The notes under the pieces were generated by a model. That model was not told the origin of the DNA. It saw nothing but the letters and a program-made list of their open reading frames with translations, and did not search any database. Positions 21,705 through 32,961 of a DNA stretch of 33,387 nt are shown piece after piece (positions within the stretch are counted from its first letter, which is position 1; every line of letters begins with the position of its first letter). The DNA lies in the NCBI GenBank assembly GCA_016800925.1, contig JABCPU010000640.1, forward strand, positions 1 to 33,387, in the 5' to 3' direction. Made by a program: the position numbers and the translations under genes. Source of the stretch: Suillus spraguei. Lineage: Eukaryota > Basidiomycota > Agaricomycetes > Boletales > Suillaceae.

Positions 21705-23170
21705 CGGTACTCATCACTGTAAGGGTAGTGTACGGTTAGGAAGACAAAGGGCTGCAGGTAAGACAGAGCTTTATCGAAAAGTCGACCTTCATCTGACCAC
21801 GAGGCGTGCGCGCCATGAGGTCTCCGAATGAAACTGTTTCAGTAACACCAGAATTATTCGGATCCATGCGAGTAGGCGATACTGGAAGTAGACTGGCTTT
21901 CCACGTGCAGTAGTGTGACATGTGTGATACTCAATGTAAGTCGGGATATACATAAGTAAATAAGTAAATACAATAATACTTACAGCGGACTTTAAAAAAT
22001 ATCGGGGGAACGCGAGAAATTGAACTGTGACCATAAGCTGTGACACTGAAACTGGGTACAGACCTGTACAGTTTACTGATGCCCGTTGGTCAGGATGCTG
22101 GCTCGGGAGTACGGGGTGTCGATGTCTGGTTGGAATCAGGTTTGCGATTCCTGTTTGGGATTCCTGTCATATTTCATTGATGAACCAGGCTCAAGGTCAT
22201 ACGGTCAAAGCTCGACCATTGCTATACTCTATTCATAGAATTTTTGCACTTGTTCTCAAATCCTAACACCCTCCTGCAGACTATCACTTCAAGGAAAGAG
22301 AAGATCTTTAGCACACTTGTGTGACTTGGGGCAGCTAACTAGTTTATGCGCAATAAAATGGAGGTGGTGAAAATAAAAATCAAACAGACGACGGAGCAAG
22401 GTCATAGTCGGCAAGGACGACACCTAGTCTCATACTCATAATGCATAGGGTCGAAGGGGGTCCCAGCGTTATGCATCATGAGATAGTGTAGTGTTCTCAA
22501 TATCCAACACTGCATACTCGAAAAAAATAAACAAACTCTTGGAGTAGGGAATATAGACATAGGATCAAAGTACGTGCATTTTTGTTCAAAGGATGCAATT
22601 GGTGGGGAAAATCGATCAACTCAAATCTGTCGGAACGACGACTCACAAGTCCCTGTCAGTGTAGCAAGTCTTCAACTTTGTAGATCTGGCACGAGTAACT
22701 GACACGATTTTTGGATCATCCGGGTTCCCAAACACAGACGCTTTGATTAGAAACTACGTTGCACCAGTAAAGGCTCGAGAAAGCTCTAGGATATTATGAA
22801 ATACTTGAGGGATTTGGCAATAAACGTGCTGATACCAAAATGAGTGTGTGGAAGTTCTGGTTGTGTCAATTATAGCAAAATCACAAGCGTATCAAACAGA
22901 AGTGCCATTGGCGAAATCGGCAGACGATAGAATGTGATTTGTTGTTCACGGTAATGAAGTGACAAGAAAGCTGGGTCAAATTTTACTTGTTGTCCATCAT
23001 TCTGAGCGGGTCACAGGATTTCCGCAGTCTAGGGTACATGACATATCAGCACAGCTCAACATCGCCTGACACACGTTACTTTTTGTCAGAATGACAAAGA
23101 CACAAGTTTCCGGCACGAACTAGTAGACAGTGGCAATTCAATCGACCCCAACCAAAGAAGCCTCCAAGTC
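21705..23170. other. Gene-poor stretch with the second foldback element
   Basis: No gene recognised. It contains foldback copy B (22435-22486). The remaining sequence is AT-rich with short, composition-poor frames. Confidence 0.45.
22435..22486 (+). repeat. MITE-like foldback element, copy B
   Basis: Arms ctcataatgcat (22435-22446) and atgcatcatgagatag (22471-22486), the left arm shorter than in copy A. Internal sequence shares only gggtcc-like bases with the reverse complement of copy A. The right arm plus tg matches the reverse complement of the left end of copy A over 18 bases, so the two copies lie in opposite orientation about 3.3 kb apart. Confidence 0.5.
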
Positions 23171-24640
23171 CGCTCACCAGGGCTGGCGTGAAAAAAAAAC
23201 TGAATACACTGCGCAAAAATCAGGTACAGCTGTAGTGATACCCGAGCATATAACGTTGATGATCACTTTTGTGGGGTAAAGAGACCGACTTAGTCGATGC
23301 GATCTGGAAAATGGAAGATAAAAACACGTACGGCCATTTCTTCCTTGGTCAACATATAATCCGGCAATCAGCGGACCATTTACGGGTTTGGTGAATGCGG
23401 CTTTAAACGTTCCTGACCGTTTAAATGATACCGGACATTTCACATGGTGCAAACTGCCACGGGATTGCATGTAACCAAAAAGTTCAACCGGAAACTCGCT
23501 TGCACCCGCCCGAGGAGATGACTGACAGCCAAGAGCCGAGTCGCAAAAGCTAATTATAAGCTGGAATCAAACCTCAAAGTAAAGTGCGTAGGAGATTACC
23601 GTTTACATTTTCAGTATCGATTCAAAGAAAGGATGTTACTGAATTTCCAATTATTAGTCGTGAACCGACTGATTACAATATTAGTATTTGAGCGGAACTG
23701 CGAACACGACTCTCACAGATATTACGAGTGAGGTCAATGACGACATGTGTGGAAAGAAAAAAGCATCCACGGGACACAAAGTGAAGTTGAGCTTCGACCG
23801 CAATGTCACGTATCCAGTAGGACCTTGTAGTCATGATATGGTGACCAAAGGCGAGGATGTCGCTAGACAATGATTGTGGACACGATCGGGCTCCGTTTTG
23901 TCCGGGTCAACTGTACTCGACCATATTCTGACAATGCTTAGGACTATATCGGGTGCAAGTTGAAGATGCCGGACCCTGCAAATGAGTCAATCCGAGCAGT
24001 TTACGTTGACACTTAGCAGGGCACTGCAGCGCTGAGCATCGTACGCATGTGATTGGTAGTGCACCTCAAAATAACCCAATAATTTGTTAGCCTATTCCGA
24101 ATCGAGTTAATAATGAGTCTTACTTGCTGTTAACTGAAGCGGCCTCCGAGTTTTCTGGCAGATGAGTCGAGACAGGCTTTTAGACTCTGATTGAGAAGCA
24201 CATGAATGGAGCGCTCATTACAGTTGACGTTGGGAGTGAAAAATAACAATTTGGTCTGAGTTTGCGGATCATTGCAAAAGGCGGTCACGGGGAGCGCTGT
24301 CAAGAAGTCACGATGCCATGTTGAATTATGGACGTCAGGTACAATGGCGGCCTGTGGAAATGTCGCGATATTGGACCTTGACATCCTTCAATCACTTGAG
24401 CTACCACTTGGGATTGTTGGCTGGTGGTGGTTAACCGCATGAAATTTAATCGCCGATCTAAATGCAAAGAGCCTTTCGCTGCTTAGTAGCGGATCATAAA
24501 TTCTATTCTACCCTTGCGGCCAGCAGATCCGGTGGTGACCTGGACCCTGGCAGGCCCTATTTCTTTGACATGCTTTTCCTAGGCCAAGCCCGCGATCCGA
24601 GCGCACGACTCTTTCACCCTCCCACGACCGTCGTGTACAG
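23171..24640. other. Stretch with two weak coding-looking frames, no gene called
   Basis: On the minus strand 23174-23470 includes KAAFTKPVNGPLIAGLYVDQ followed by a GTACGT donor. Minus-strand 24130-24384 includes TKLLFFTPNVNCNERSIHVL and ends at a stop. Either could be an exon of a decayed or unresolved gene, the second possibly of the one at 24641-25300. Nothing else was recognised. Confidence 0.25.
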
Positions 24641-25300
24641 TCAGCCCTCTGTGCCATCGCGTCCCTTGTAACACGATTTGATGATGCAATTCCGCGGTTC
24701 AGTAAATGCCGTTGCGTGGAGCTGAGAAACGCCCCTTTCATATGGACATTTGGGACCTGTAAAAATGTGTGTGAGTTGGTCACCAGCGCTGGACCGCGTG
24801 TTGAATATTCTGTACTGACCCCCATTCGCTTGCGGGTTCGCCAAATCTTCAAACACGACCGAGGCTACACAAGCCCATGACGCCCGAGGCTTTCCCGAAC
24901 TGCGCTGAATTAGAACTTCGCGTGGGCATGTTCCTTGAACTATTTTAATTTCAAAAAGGAATTTGTACTCAGGAGTCTGGAAGCTGAATTTTGACTTTCA
25001 TATTAGTCATTTGGCATCATGATTAAGCTTACCTTGCCGTGGTTTGACGTCCAATGACAGCCTTTAGGGTTGCCTAATGGCCTAACATTACTTTTACATT
25101 CAATTTACCGGTCAACAAACAACACTTCGCTACTCCGATTATTATCAGAACATTCACCGGTCAGTACCCACTTTTTGGTAAATGGAAAATGTTTTATTTC
25201 TGATAGATGTCAATGGTATCCAAGTGGATCACCGCTCTCTAGTCTAGTTCCCGCTGTGAATATAGCCGGCCTCAGTTTGATGTTTACCACCCTAGTGGTT
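24641..25300 (-). pseudogene. Multi-exon gene remnant of unknown family with in-frame stops
   Basis: Exons about 25300-25033, 24976-24820 and 24756-24641 on the minus strand are joined by introns of 56 and 63 nt with consistent phases. The peptide includes IKLRPAIFTAGTRLESGDPL, FPFTKKWVLTGECSDNNRSS, NVRPLGNPKGCHWTSNHGK, TPEYKFLFEIKIVQGTCPRE, SWACVASVVFEDLANPQANG and HATAFTEPRNCIIKSCYKG, ending in a TGA. Two stops interrupt the first exon: TGA at 25210-25212 and TAA at 25105-25107. Unless these lie in introns I missed, the gene is dead. Several Cys and Trp suggest a folded, perhaps extracellular protein, but I recognise no family. Confidence 0.45.
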
Positions 25301-25363
25301 ACACACTGAATACCCTCATTGAATAGTAGTAACGTGGTGTCTGTTTTACAATGGGACATCCAG

Positions 25364-26493
25364 TCAAGTTGTAGTTACAACTCTAGAAAAGTGAAGTGTG
25401 CTAGAACTTCCAGCATTCGATGCTGTTGGATGCTCTGTCAAAAGGAAATTCTCCCCCCAAATTTCAACGTCCCTGGCACTTTCCCCGATATTCGACCATA
25501 GATTACTTATCGCTTCTTGAGGAACCGCAGTATCACTCACGCGCCCACCTTCCATTTCTTCTTTGCAACTCTGCCGCTATCCGATCAGTGGACGATATGC
25601 GGAGGAGTTATGTGACGCCGACCTGCATGGCTTGACTAATGTCCGCATCGATGATTGCCAAAACTTCGGACATTGCGTCATCTTCTTCCCATCTCAAGCC
25701 AACAGTTGCTTTGACAATAGAAGAAAGAATGCCCAAACTCGCGAAACCCATCCCAGCTCCATATAGAGAACGAGCGCGAGCGAGGGCATTATCTAGCTCT
25801 TGTGTGGGAATAGCATGGATGCCATTGTGACTAGTTGTGAATAGACCATTTGTTGTCGCTATACGTCTAGCACTGGTCTGGCGGAGGCGTGATCGTGCTG
25901 CGGCTGTGAATGCGGCTGCAAGACTAGGGGTGCCGGTTGCGAGAAGATTTCGAGTGATTGCGCGCAAACTGTTTCGGAATTAACACCATTAGTGTTCTGA
26001 AGCGGCAGCCGAAATGACAGGTACTTGCTCATCTATCGTCGCATTCGCAATCAAGGTGTCTACCTGTGAGAGTAACATACGTATGCCGTTTAGGCGGGAT
26101 TTAGACTAGCTTACCATTAAGTTACTGCAAACAAACATATCATGATAAATGGGCAGGCATGCTAAGGGGTAAGACGAGGACTTACACATGCCCAAGTGTT
26201 TTAGCAGTCTCGAGGTGTGTAGTGTGGACAGGCGCAACTTCTGGAGCAGGCATTGGAACAAGGTGAGCGCTAGTGATTGAATTGTGAGGGAGGGCACGAG
26301 TTGTCGGACAGCTGGATCCGAACTTATTTAACACTTGCGGTGCATATCCTCGGGCATCAGCCCAGTTGGAAGTGTCATCATTAGAAGCCAGAACTGGTTC
26401 CGTAACTATTTCGAGGCAGGTCAGATCATTGATGAACACAGGCTGAACTGAGGCTTTTCGTGCGGTTACGTACAAGCGGCCTATCGCGGACAT
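25364..26493 (-). CDS. Conserved-looking 303-residue protein of unknown function
   Basis: The minus-strand exons are 26186-26493, 26115-26124 (10 nt), 26029-26063, 25623-25968 and 25364-25576. They splice in frame to 303 residues. Intron 3 (25969-26028) needs a GC donor, GCAAGT, to keep the frame. The N-terminus MSAIGRLYVTARKASVQPVF has basic residues and few acids, which could be a mitochondrial presequence. The middle contains HVNLMVDTLIANATIDDLRA and a helical stretch AAAFTAAARSRLRQTSARR. A possible membrane-associating helix is GAGMGFASLGILSSIVKATV. The end is polar (ENFLLTEHPTASNAGSSS). I do not recognise the family. It is head-to-head with the aldo/keto reductase, 247 bp between the start codons, so the two may share a promoter region. 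Confidence 0.7.
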
Positions 26494-26740
26494 CTGAGAA
26501 AAACGGTTATTAGTTATTTACCGTGACACTAATTTTGTTTTTCAAATATTCTCTTAGTACTAGTAGCCTATGTCATGTCAACATATCCGTGTGTCACAGA
26601 CACCGGACATAAATCCTAAAAGTGTCCGAGTAATTTCTACATATCCCTATTCCGTGGAACTTGGATTAGAACGGAGTTTGATAATGAATCATTATAATGC
26701 CACACTTTTACTGCCTTGCTCCCCTATCCCGCTCCTAACT
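26494..26740. promoter_or_regulatory. Bidirectional intergenic region
   Basis: The 247 bp between divergent start codons must hold both promoters. It is AT-rich near 26510-26550 and shows no clear TATA box. The reductase frame stays open back to 26570, so a longer N-terminus starting at ATG 26683 cannot be excluded. Confidence 0.45.
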
Positions 26741-28295
26741 ATGCCTAGAACAAGACCACAATCCAAGGAGACTTTCCCTCTCGGTCCTTTCACTGTTCCT
26801 CGAGTATGGGTAGGTCTCTGGCAGCTGTCAAGTAACGCTTGGGGGAGCGCTTCAGCAGCAAAGATTCGTCGGGCCATGGCTAGACATATCGAAATGGGTT
26901 ACAATACCTTCGGTGAGTTCCAAATATCGGGTCATGTATCTTTCCCTGCAATTGTAAACGCCGTTGAATTTGGCAGATATGGTACGCATTCCGTGCTCCT
27001 TGATAAGTTATTCAAACAAAACTGACTACGCCGGCATCGGCATTTAGGGTATGTATGTTCAAATTTGGACCATATTTTCCATGAGCTGAGCAAGATCTCG
27101 CAGCCGATCATTATGGAAGCGCGGAGATACTCTACGTAAGTCGTGTTCCTCGGTGTCACCCATGGGGCCTCGACTCCAGTTGATATTTTCATTTTCAGGG
27201 ACAACTCAAAGAATCACTACCCAGCCCGCTAGAGGCTGTTGGGGCTACTAAGTGGTGTGTATTCCGGCAAATAGAATTGTCGCGTTCTGTGGTGGAGAAC
27301 GCGGTTCGGGAGCGTATGACACGCATGCGCACGACCACTGTGGACTTGTTGCAGGTGGGTCAGGGTTCGATACCCTTTTGACACCATCATGACCCTGACC
27401 GTCCCTGTAGTTTCATTGGCAAGATTATTCCGATAAAGGATATCTCACCGCCCTCCAAATTCTTCAAGACCTTCAGAATGAAGGGCTTATCAGCGCCGTC
27501 GGCCTGTGCAATTTTGATGCCATACGAACAGATGAAATATGTACACAATTGGGGCCTGGTTTCATCGTTTCAAATCAAGTTCAGGTCAGGACTCAAAAGC
27601 AATGTTTCATTATAGTCCTCACCATTATATAGTTCTCCTTAATCGACACTCGACCCCTGCATGGGATGGCTGATGTATGTCAACGGCACAACGTGAAATT
27701 ATTAACATATGGCACACTTGTACGTATATTGCTTTTACTCACCCTGATCACGGATCACTACACAGTGCTCGGCAGTGTGGTGGATTTTTAGCAGATCAGT
27801 GGTTGAATCAGCCAGAACCAGACCTCTATTCCGGTGTCTTGACGCCGTCCCAGCGCAAGGTACGAATTTCCTGCTTCGTGTAGGGTCGCCTGGCGCAAAT
27901 GGCAAGATCTCATAACCGCCCATAGTATCTTGATATGATTTTGAAGGCATGGGGGAGCTGGGCACTTTTCCAGTCCCTATTGGCAGTGCTGCGTGATATT
28001 GGCGATCGTCGCGGAGGGCTAAGCATTGCAAACATAGCCACGCGATGGGTCCTTGATCACTCTTTTGTCGGAGCTGTAATCATTGGTAGGATATTCGTCT
28101 GCCCTCGAAGCGGAGATTTATTTACTTCTTACAGGCGCCCGTTTGGGAGTTTCTGAGCACATCGATGATAATGACCGTGTTTTTGGTTTCAGGTTGACTG
28201 ACGAGGACAATTGTGCCATTGAAGCAGTACAAGCTCTGTCCAATGGTCGCCGGATGATCACCTTGATAGGGGACTGTGGGGCCGAATACCGTTGA
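26741..28295 (+). CDS. Aldo/keto reductase family oxidoreductase (10 exons, two micro-exons)
   Basis: An NAD(P)H-dependent (beta/alpha)8-barrel enzyme reducing carbonyl groups; the substrate is unknown. Exons are 26741-26912, 26977-26981 (5 nt), 27048 (1 nt), 27104-27135, 27199-27354, 27411-27584, 27633-27719, 27776-27859, 27926-28085 and 28135-28295. Spliced length is 343 residues, normal for the family. The catalytic tetrad is complete: Asp58 and Tyr63 in FDMADHYG, Lys88 in GATKW and His124 in QFHW. SNQVQFSLIDTRP and LTYGTLCGGFLAD are typical barrel segments. Without the 5-nt and 1-nt exons the motif DMADHYG cannot be made in frame. Intron 7 could use either of two nearby AGs; the second (27775) keeps LCGGFLAD. 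ATG 26741 is chosen as the nearest start to the barrel. The gene appears intact. Confidence 0.88.
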
Positions 28296-28826
28296 CTCGG
28301 ACATGGCTGTACTCTTGATGTCTATCATATTTTATGTACAGCTATTCATCTTGTGATTGTGTGGTGTATCTTTGATGAGAACTCGAAAATTAGATCTGTG
28401 CACGCATCTTCAGGATCAAATCATTAACGTGCCAGAGATATTATACTATTCTCAGAACAAGGATTTGCATCATTGTAGGGTCGAAAGTTTGATCACTCCA
28501 CATCAACGTTCTTCCATGTGATTTTTGAAACTTCACTAGTTCGCAAGCCACATCGGTTCCATACGCCGTCTTTGCTGTGTTGTTTAGAATGTATGATCCG
28601 GAATTTATGGAACTCCATCCGTACTGTGGGCTTCGGAGCTTACTTTTCCCCCCTTGCATAGCAATGAATTATATATATTGCGAGTACCGGCTGCGAGGGG
28701 CAATGCAAATGAATGATATACAGTGATGAGGGATATCGTTTCACGACTATTAAGGTAAATCTAACAGCGCAATGTGAGTAGATCGGAACAACAAAGTCCA
28801 CCGGTCCCAGTTTGCAAAAGGGTTAA
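28296..28826. other. Spacer between convergent genes
   Basis: Lies between the stop codons of the reductase (+) and the hydrolase (-). A 72-codon ATG frame on the minus strand at 28441-28659 (including ELVKFQKSHGRTLMWSDQTF) has protein-like composition but no recognised relatives or splice partners. It could be a remnant. Confidence 0.35.
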
Positions 28827-31800
28827 TTACAGTTTGCTGATGGAATCGGCATGTTTGGAAATCATGGTCGATGACAGTCTTTGAATCGGTTGGAGCTTTC
28901 TTTTGATATCACGCAAAATTGCAGTCTTTGGTTGCCACTCTCGGAAAGCATCTCGCAGACGAATAAAGTCTTCTGAAAAGAGCTCGGCGACTCTATCATC
29001 AGCAATGAGGTCACGGAGAGCCCAGGGAATCTAGGGGACATTCATTGTGAGAAACAGATATCATAGGCATAGGAAGTAGCGAACCTCGTAATCATTCTGC
29101 TCCGTTCGTACATCAAACGGCTCCATTGCAAGCTCAACTTGGGAGTGTTGTCCAGAGTCGGATAGGAAGAGGTAGTTGATTGCCAATCTACTTGCGTGGT
29201 CAATCACATTTATGGGTAGAAAATTAGTGCTCACAAATACGTGGCAGTCTCCTCGTATGCGGTCGAATGTCCGACCCCATTTAGCGACCCAGCGGTTGAC
29301 TCCGACAAATGTACGAGTAGTCCACCGTCTGATAGCCCTGCATTTCGAATACGTAGCAGGAGAACGAGAAGATTGGACAGGAAATCTGAAGAACTAAAAA
29401 AATTGTGACGTGAGCCAAATTTGCGTAAGATCGGTTACATATCTGACACGCACTGGTATGCATATCCATCAATGTAAAGCGCACGCAAAATTAAGGGATG
29501 CGTCACTGAAGTGAACAGCCCGGAGTACAGCCCTACTACTTGATCATTCAAGGATGCAATATACACCATCTTGACCTGTTGAAGAGGATAGCGTTAATCT
29601 ACAAATAATTCAACCATAGGCACAGTGCATACTCCATTATCCAAAACGTTTTTCAAGGCCTTTACGTAGTCTATTGAAATCTGACTGTCGGTATTCTGGT
29701 GGTGGTAACGCAATCATTAACATCCCACTTTATACGGCTAACTTACCTGAAATTCGAACAGCTCCCGGGCAGCAGTCGACTCGAAGTACTAGGTTGTTCT
29801 GTATAAATTTGGGCGCACAGCGGAATCACATGACTTACCTGGATGTAAGGTAGAACTAATGAGCTTGTGCTCAGATATCTCAGTGGTCCAAGATGAATTC
29901 CACACAGGGCCAGACAACACACCCTTTGTGGGGGGCGTGTGATACTATCACTAGGACCAACAACAATGTCGGCGGTGAAGTCACGTGATGTTGTTCGGAT
30001 GTGCCCATCGGTGATGAGGCGATCCAAAATGTGAGTCGAAACCACTGATCCCTGGGAATGTGTGGCAAAAAAAATTACATCGGCGTTCTGGAGGTCATCC
30101 ATCCATTCCTTATTCCCGATCAGATTCTGATATAACCTGTTTTCACGAAGTGGTCATATGAGCATCAAAAAGATCTTGTTGAGGAAAAGTTGTCCAGAAC
30201 GCACTTATCGACTCGGCGGCTGATGGTGCCCTCGCCATCGAGGGGTATCTTGGTGATTTTTGATAGCTTCACCCCATGCTTGACTTGGAATTCTTCCAAC
30301 GCCCGAACAGCCATGCTCACAAACTTTGAACTTGTCCCGGTCGGCTGCATAACAATCAGTCAAATTGTGATACACGATACATGACCATGTACTAACTTCA
30401 CCGATTACCGTCCGCATGACAGCGCCTTCGGAGTTGCGTATGAGCATTATGTTCCCTGCTATGAAAATAAACGCACCAGGGAACCACCCGTGTACACCGA
30501 TCACAACTGCCGTTTGACATCCTCGCAGCACGTCCTGTTGTTGCTGTCCTCCGATCACATCCCACGAACGTGGAAGCGCCTTTTCATAGGGTTCCAAAGG
30601 CCTCTCCCCAGACTTTCCCTTGCCTTTCTTGTGTGAGGCAGTCTCATCACGCGGAAATAGCACTTCGCTAACGTATTGAAATGTCTTTGAAAGAGCAGAG
30701 GGAGGCTCAGTAGGCACATGGGTGCGAGGATACGTGTGGAAAGTATCGTCCCATGTAGGCAAAATCAAATTCGGTGGAGGAGGAACTGTGGGCGTCTTCA
30801 CCCCTGATTTCTTCGAAGGCGTCGGAGATGGTGGGCACTTGTTGGCGTCCAGCCGGATGGCATTTGAAGAATTGGCTGAGTCATTAGCTGGAGTAGATTT
30901 GTCTTCGAGTGCCTTCAGAGCTGAAGATGATGAGGAAGGAGACATATGTGGCACGCCCGTCGAACCCGGAGATGGGACATCGACATCCTTGCTCAGCGGA
31001 GCGGAAGAGGTGGATGATGATGGAGGGCCAGTGGCCGGACTGGCTTCATCCTCGTCCAAATTCATAACTTCCATTTCTTCATTATGACTTTCATTCGAAA
31101 TGCTCTTCATCGCCACTGCGCGAGCAGAAAAAAAGGAGATCCATCCGGATTTGTTATTGACAATTGTCGATGATATCGGATTTGCTTCGCCAGCAAAAGG
31201 TTGTAGATCCGGCGAAGGGGAAACAGCGGTAGCCATCTGGTTCAAGGGTTCGTCATTTTGGCTAGGCTCCAACTGCACGTTCCCTTCTCCATCGGAGACT
31301 GCTTGACTACCCGGGGGAGAGCTTGTTAATATCACAGGAGTAGATGAGCCTTGGTACCACGACCACGGGGAATACCATGCAGAGCCTTGCGGTTCTGATG
31401 CGTCGGTGGACAGCAGGGAAGGGGCCTTCTGTGATGCAGACTGTTCCTCAGCGCTATTTTCCGACTTCTGAGGAACAAAGGTTGAGTCGACGGTTGGCGG
31501 CGGCAATGAATCAGAAACGACCGATGGGATGGGTGGAACGTTTGGAACTGGTTCTGTTTGCATGTAACTCTCAGACGTTTGAACACTACTCCATCTGAGA
31601 TATGTCCACCATGTGCTTGTCTGCGCGTCAGTAACCTCAGTGGCACCTGCGGCACCCTTATGAACCATCCCTTCAGGCTGAGCTATGGTACCCGCCGCGA
31701 CATTCACCTCGGTTGTCTCTGCGACCGGAGCAGAAGGGTCCTCTGTAGCAAACGGTGCGGATTCTATCAAAACAATATGTTCAGTCATCGCGCTAATTGC

Positions 31801-32961
31801 GCGTGGAGGGCCAGAACAGACCTTGTGTAGTGAATTGTTGCCTGTGAGACAGAGATGGCTCTGTTGGCACTATCATAGTCTTGATATCATCACGCTGAGC
31901 TGCAGCAGCGGTCTGTTCAAGAGGAAGCTTTGGTCGTCCGAGTAAAGGGATACTCAGTGTAAAAAAGCTGGTAGAGTGATTGGGCGTCAAAGTAGACTGT
32001 GAGATATCACTGCTTCGCAAGACGGCGGACGGAGACGCTGGAGACTGTTCAGCGGGTGAAAGTTTAGGCACATCCGAGTCTTCATTCAGCGGCGAGAGTA
32101 CGGAGGCAGTGCTGGGTCGAGAGTGACGGGCTGCTGGCGACGAAGAAACCAGATATGATGGTGAACGAGAAGCAGACATTTGATCGTCTGAAAGTGATTT
32201 CGTAGGCACATCCTGTGAAAAGGATGAGGATGAAGTGCTTTGCCCAGCATCTTCAGATATATTAGGTAGTTGATGTGGGACTGAAGGACGGTAAGAATGT
32301 CTGAATGTAGAGGTTCCGAATGACATCGATGATGCGTTCGCGGACGCTTGCACCGAGCTCGGGGGTTGGGTCGTCTCGACGCTAAATTCAGGTGACTGTG
32401 CCATTTTTGCTCCAGATCGGGACCACGAAGCGAACCAAGACTTATGGGACGAAGTTGTGACGGATGTATCGCGGAGAGGGATAGAATCAGACGGAACAGG
32501 TGCTGCTAGATCTATGGAGGTCACAGCTGCACCTGGGGTCGGCATGTCGCTCTCGCTAGGCTGTCCAAGCGTAGTATTAGAATGTAAACCTGAAAATAAC
32601 ATAACACGTTCAAAAGTGAGAAAGTATAAGAATACGAAAGAGTACCTTCCGCCGCAAACGGTGAGATATGTTGATCATGAGTGGTCGGCACTTCAAGTTG
32701 CCCTACTTCGCAGGCATTGGTGGGTTGGTTACAAGGAGCAGGGGTTGGCATGTCTAAAGATTGTTCCGACTGAGCCTTTGACATTAAGCTTAATGTAGAA
32801 CTGGGATTAGCTTTGTGCAGAATCTGGGGTAACTTCTCAGCTGCGGTTTGGGACGACGAAACTAGTTGTGCTTCTGCAGAGACCAAAGATGTGGAAGTAA
32901 TTGAGGAGTTCTTGATGACGATCATACGCTTCCAGCGAGGGTGATAAGGACGAGAGTTCAT
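28827..32961 (-). CDS. YMC020W-like alpha/beta hydrolase with long disordered N-terminus (12 exons)
   Basis: Relative of the conserved fungal YMC020W-like family (yeast YML020W), a putative lipase/esterase of undefined substrate. The minus-strand exons are 32646-32961, 31822-32589, 30477-31763, 30397-30425, 30205-30344, 29839-30136, 29747-29788, 29633-29695, 29454-29575, 29235-29393, 29085-29187 and 28827-29030. All phases agree and give 1,176 residues. About the first 690 residues are Ser/Pro-rich and disordered, with Trp-containing motifs such as SAWYSPWSWYQG. The hydrolase domain opens with VVIGVHGWFPG (to residue 791). It has the nucleophile elbow ATHSQGSVVS (Ser874), SLNDQVVGLYSG (Asp992) and NGVGHSTAYEE (His1064), a plausible triad. 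The C-terminus FREWQPKTAILRDIKRKLQP is family-typical. The disordered part is the main difference from shorter relatives. The gene looks intact. Confidence 0.9.

Noticed and set aside
16649..28295. Secondary-metabolite cluster made of the transporter and the aldo/keto reductase
   Set aside because: They are about 9 kb apart with repeats and remnants between them, and no backbone enzyme, P450 or pathway regulator was seen.
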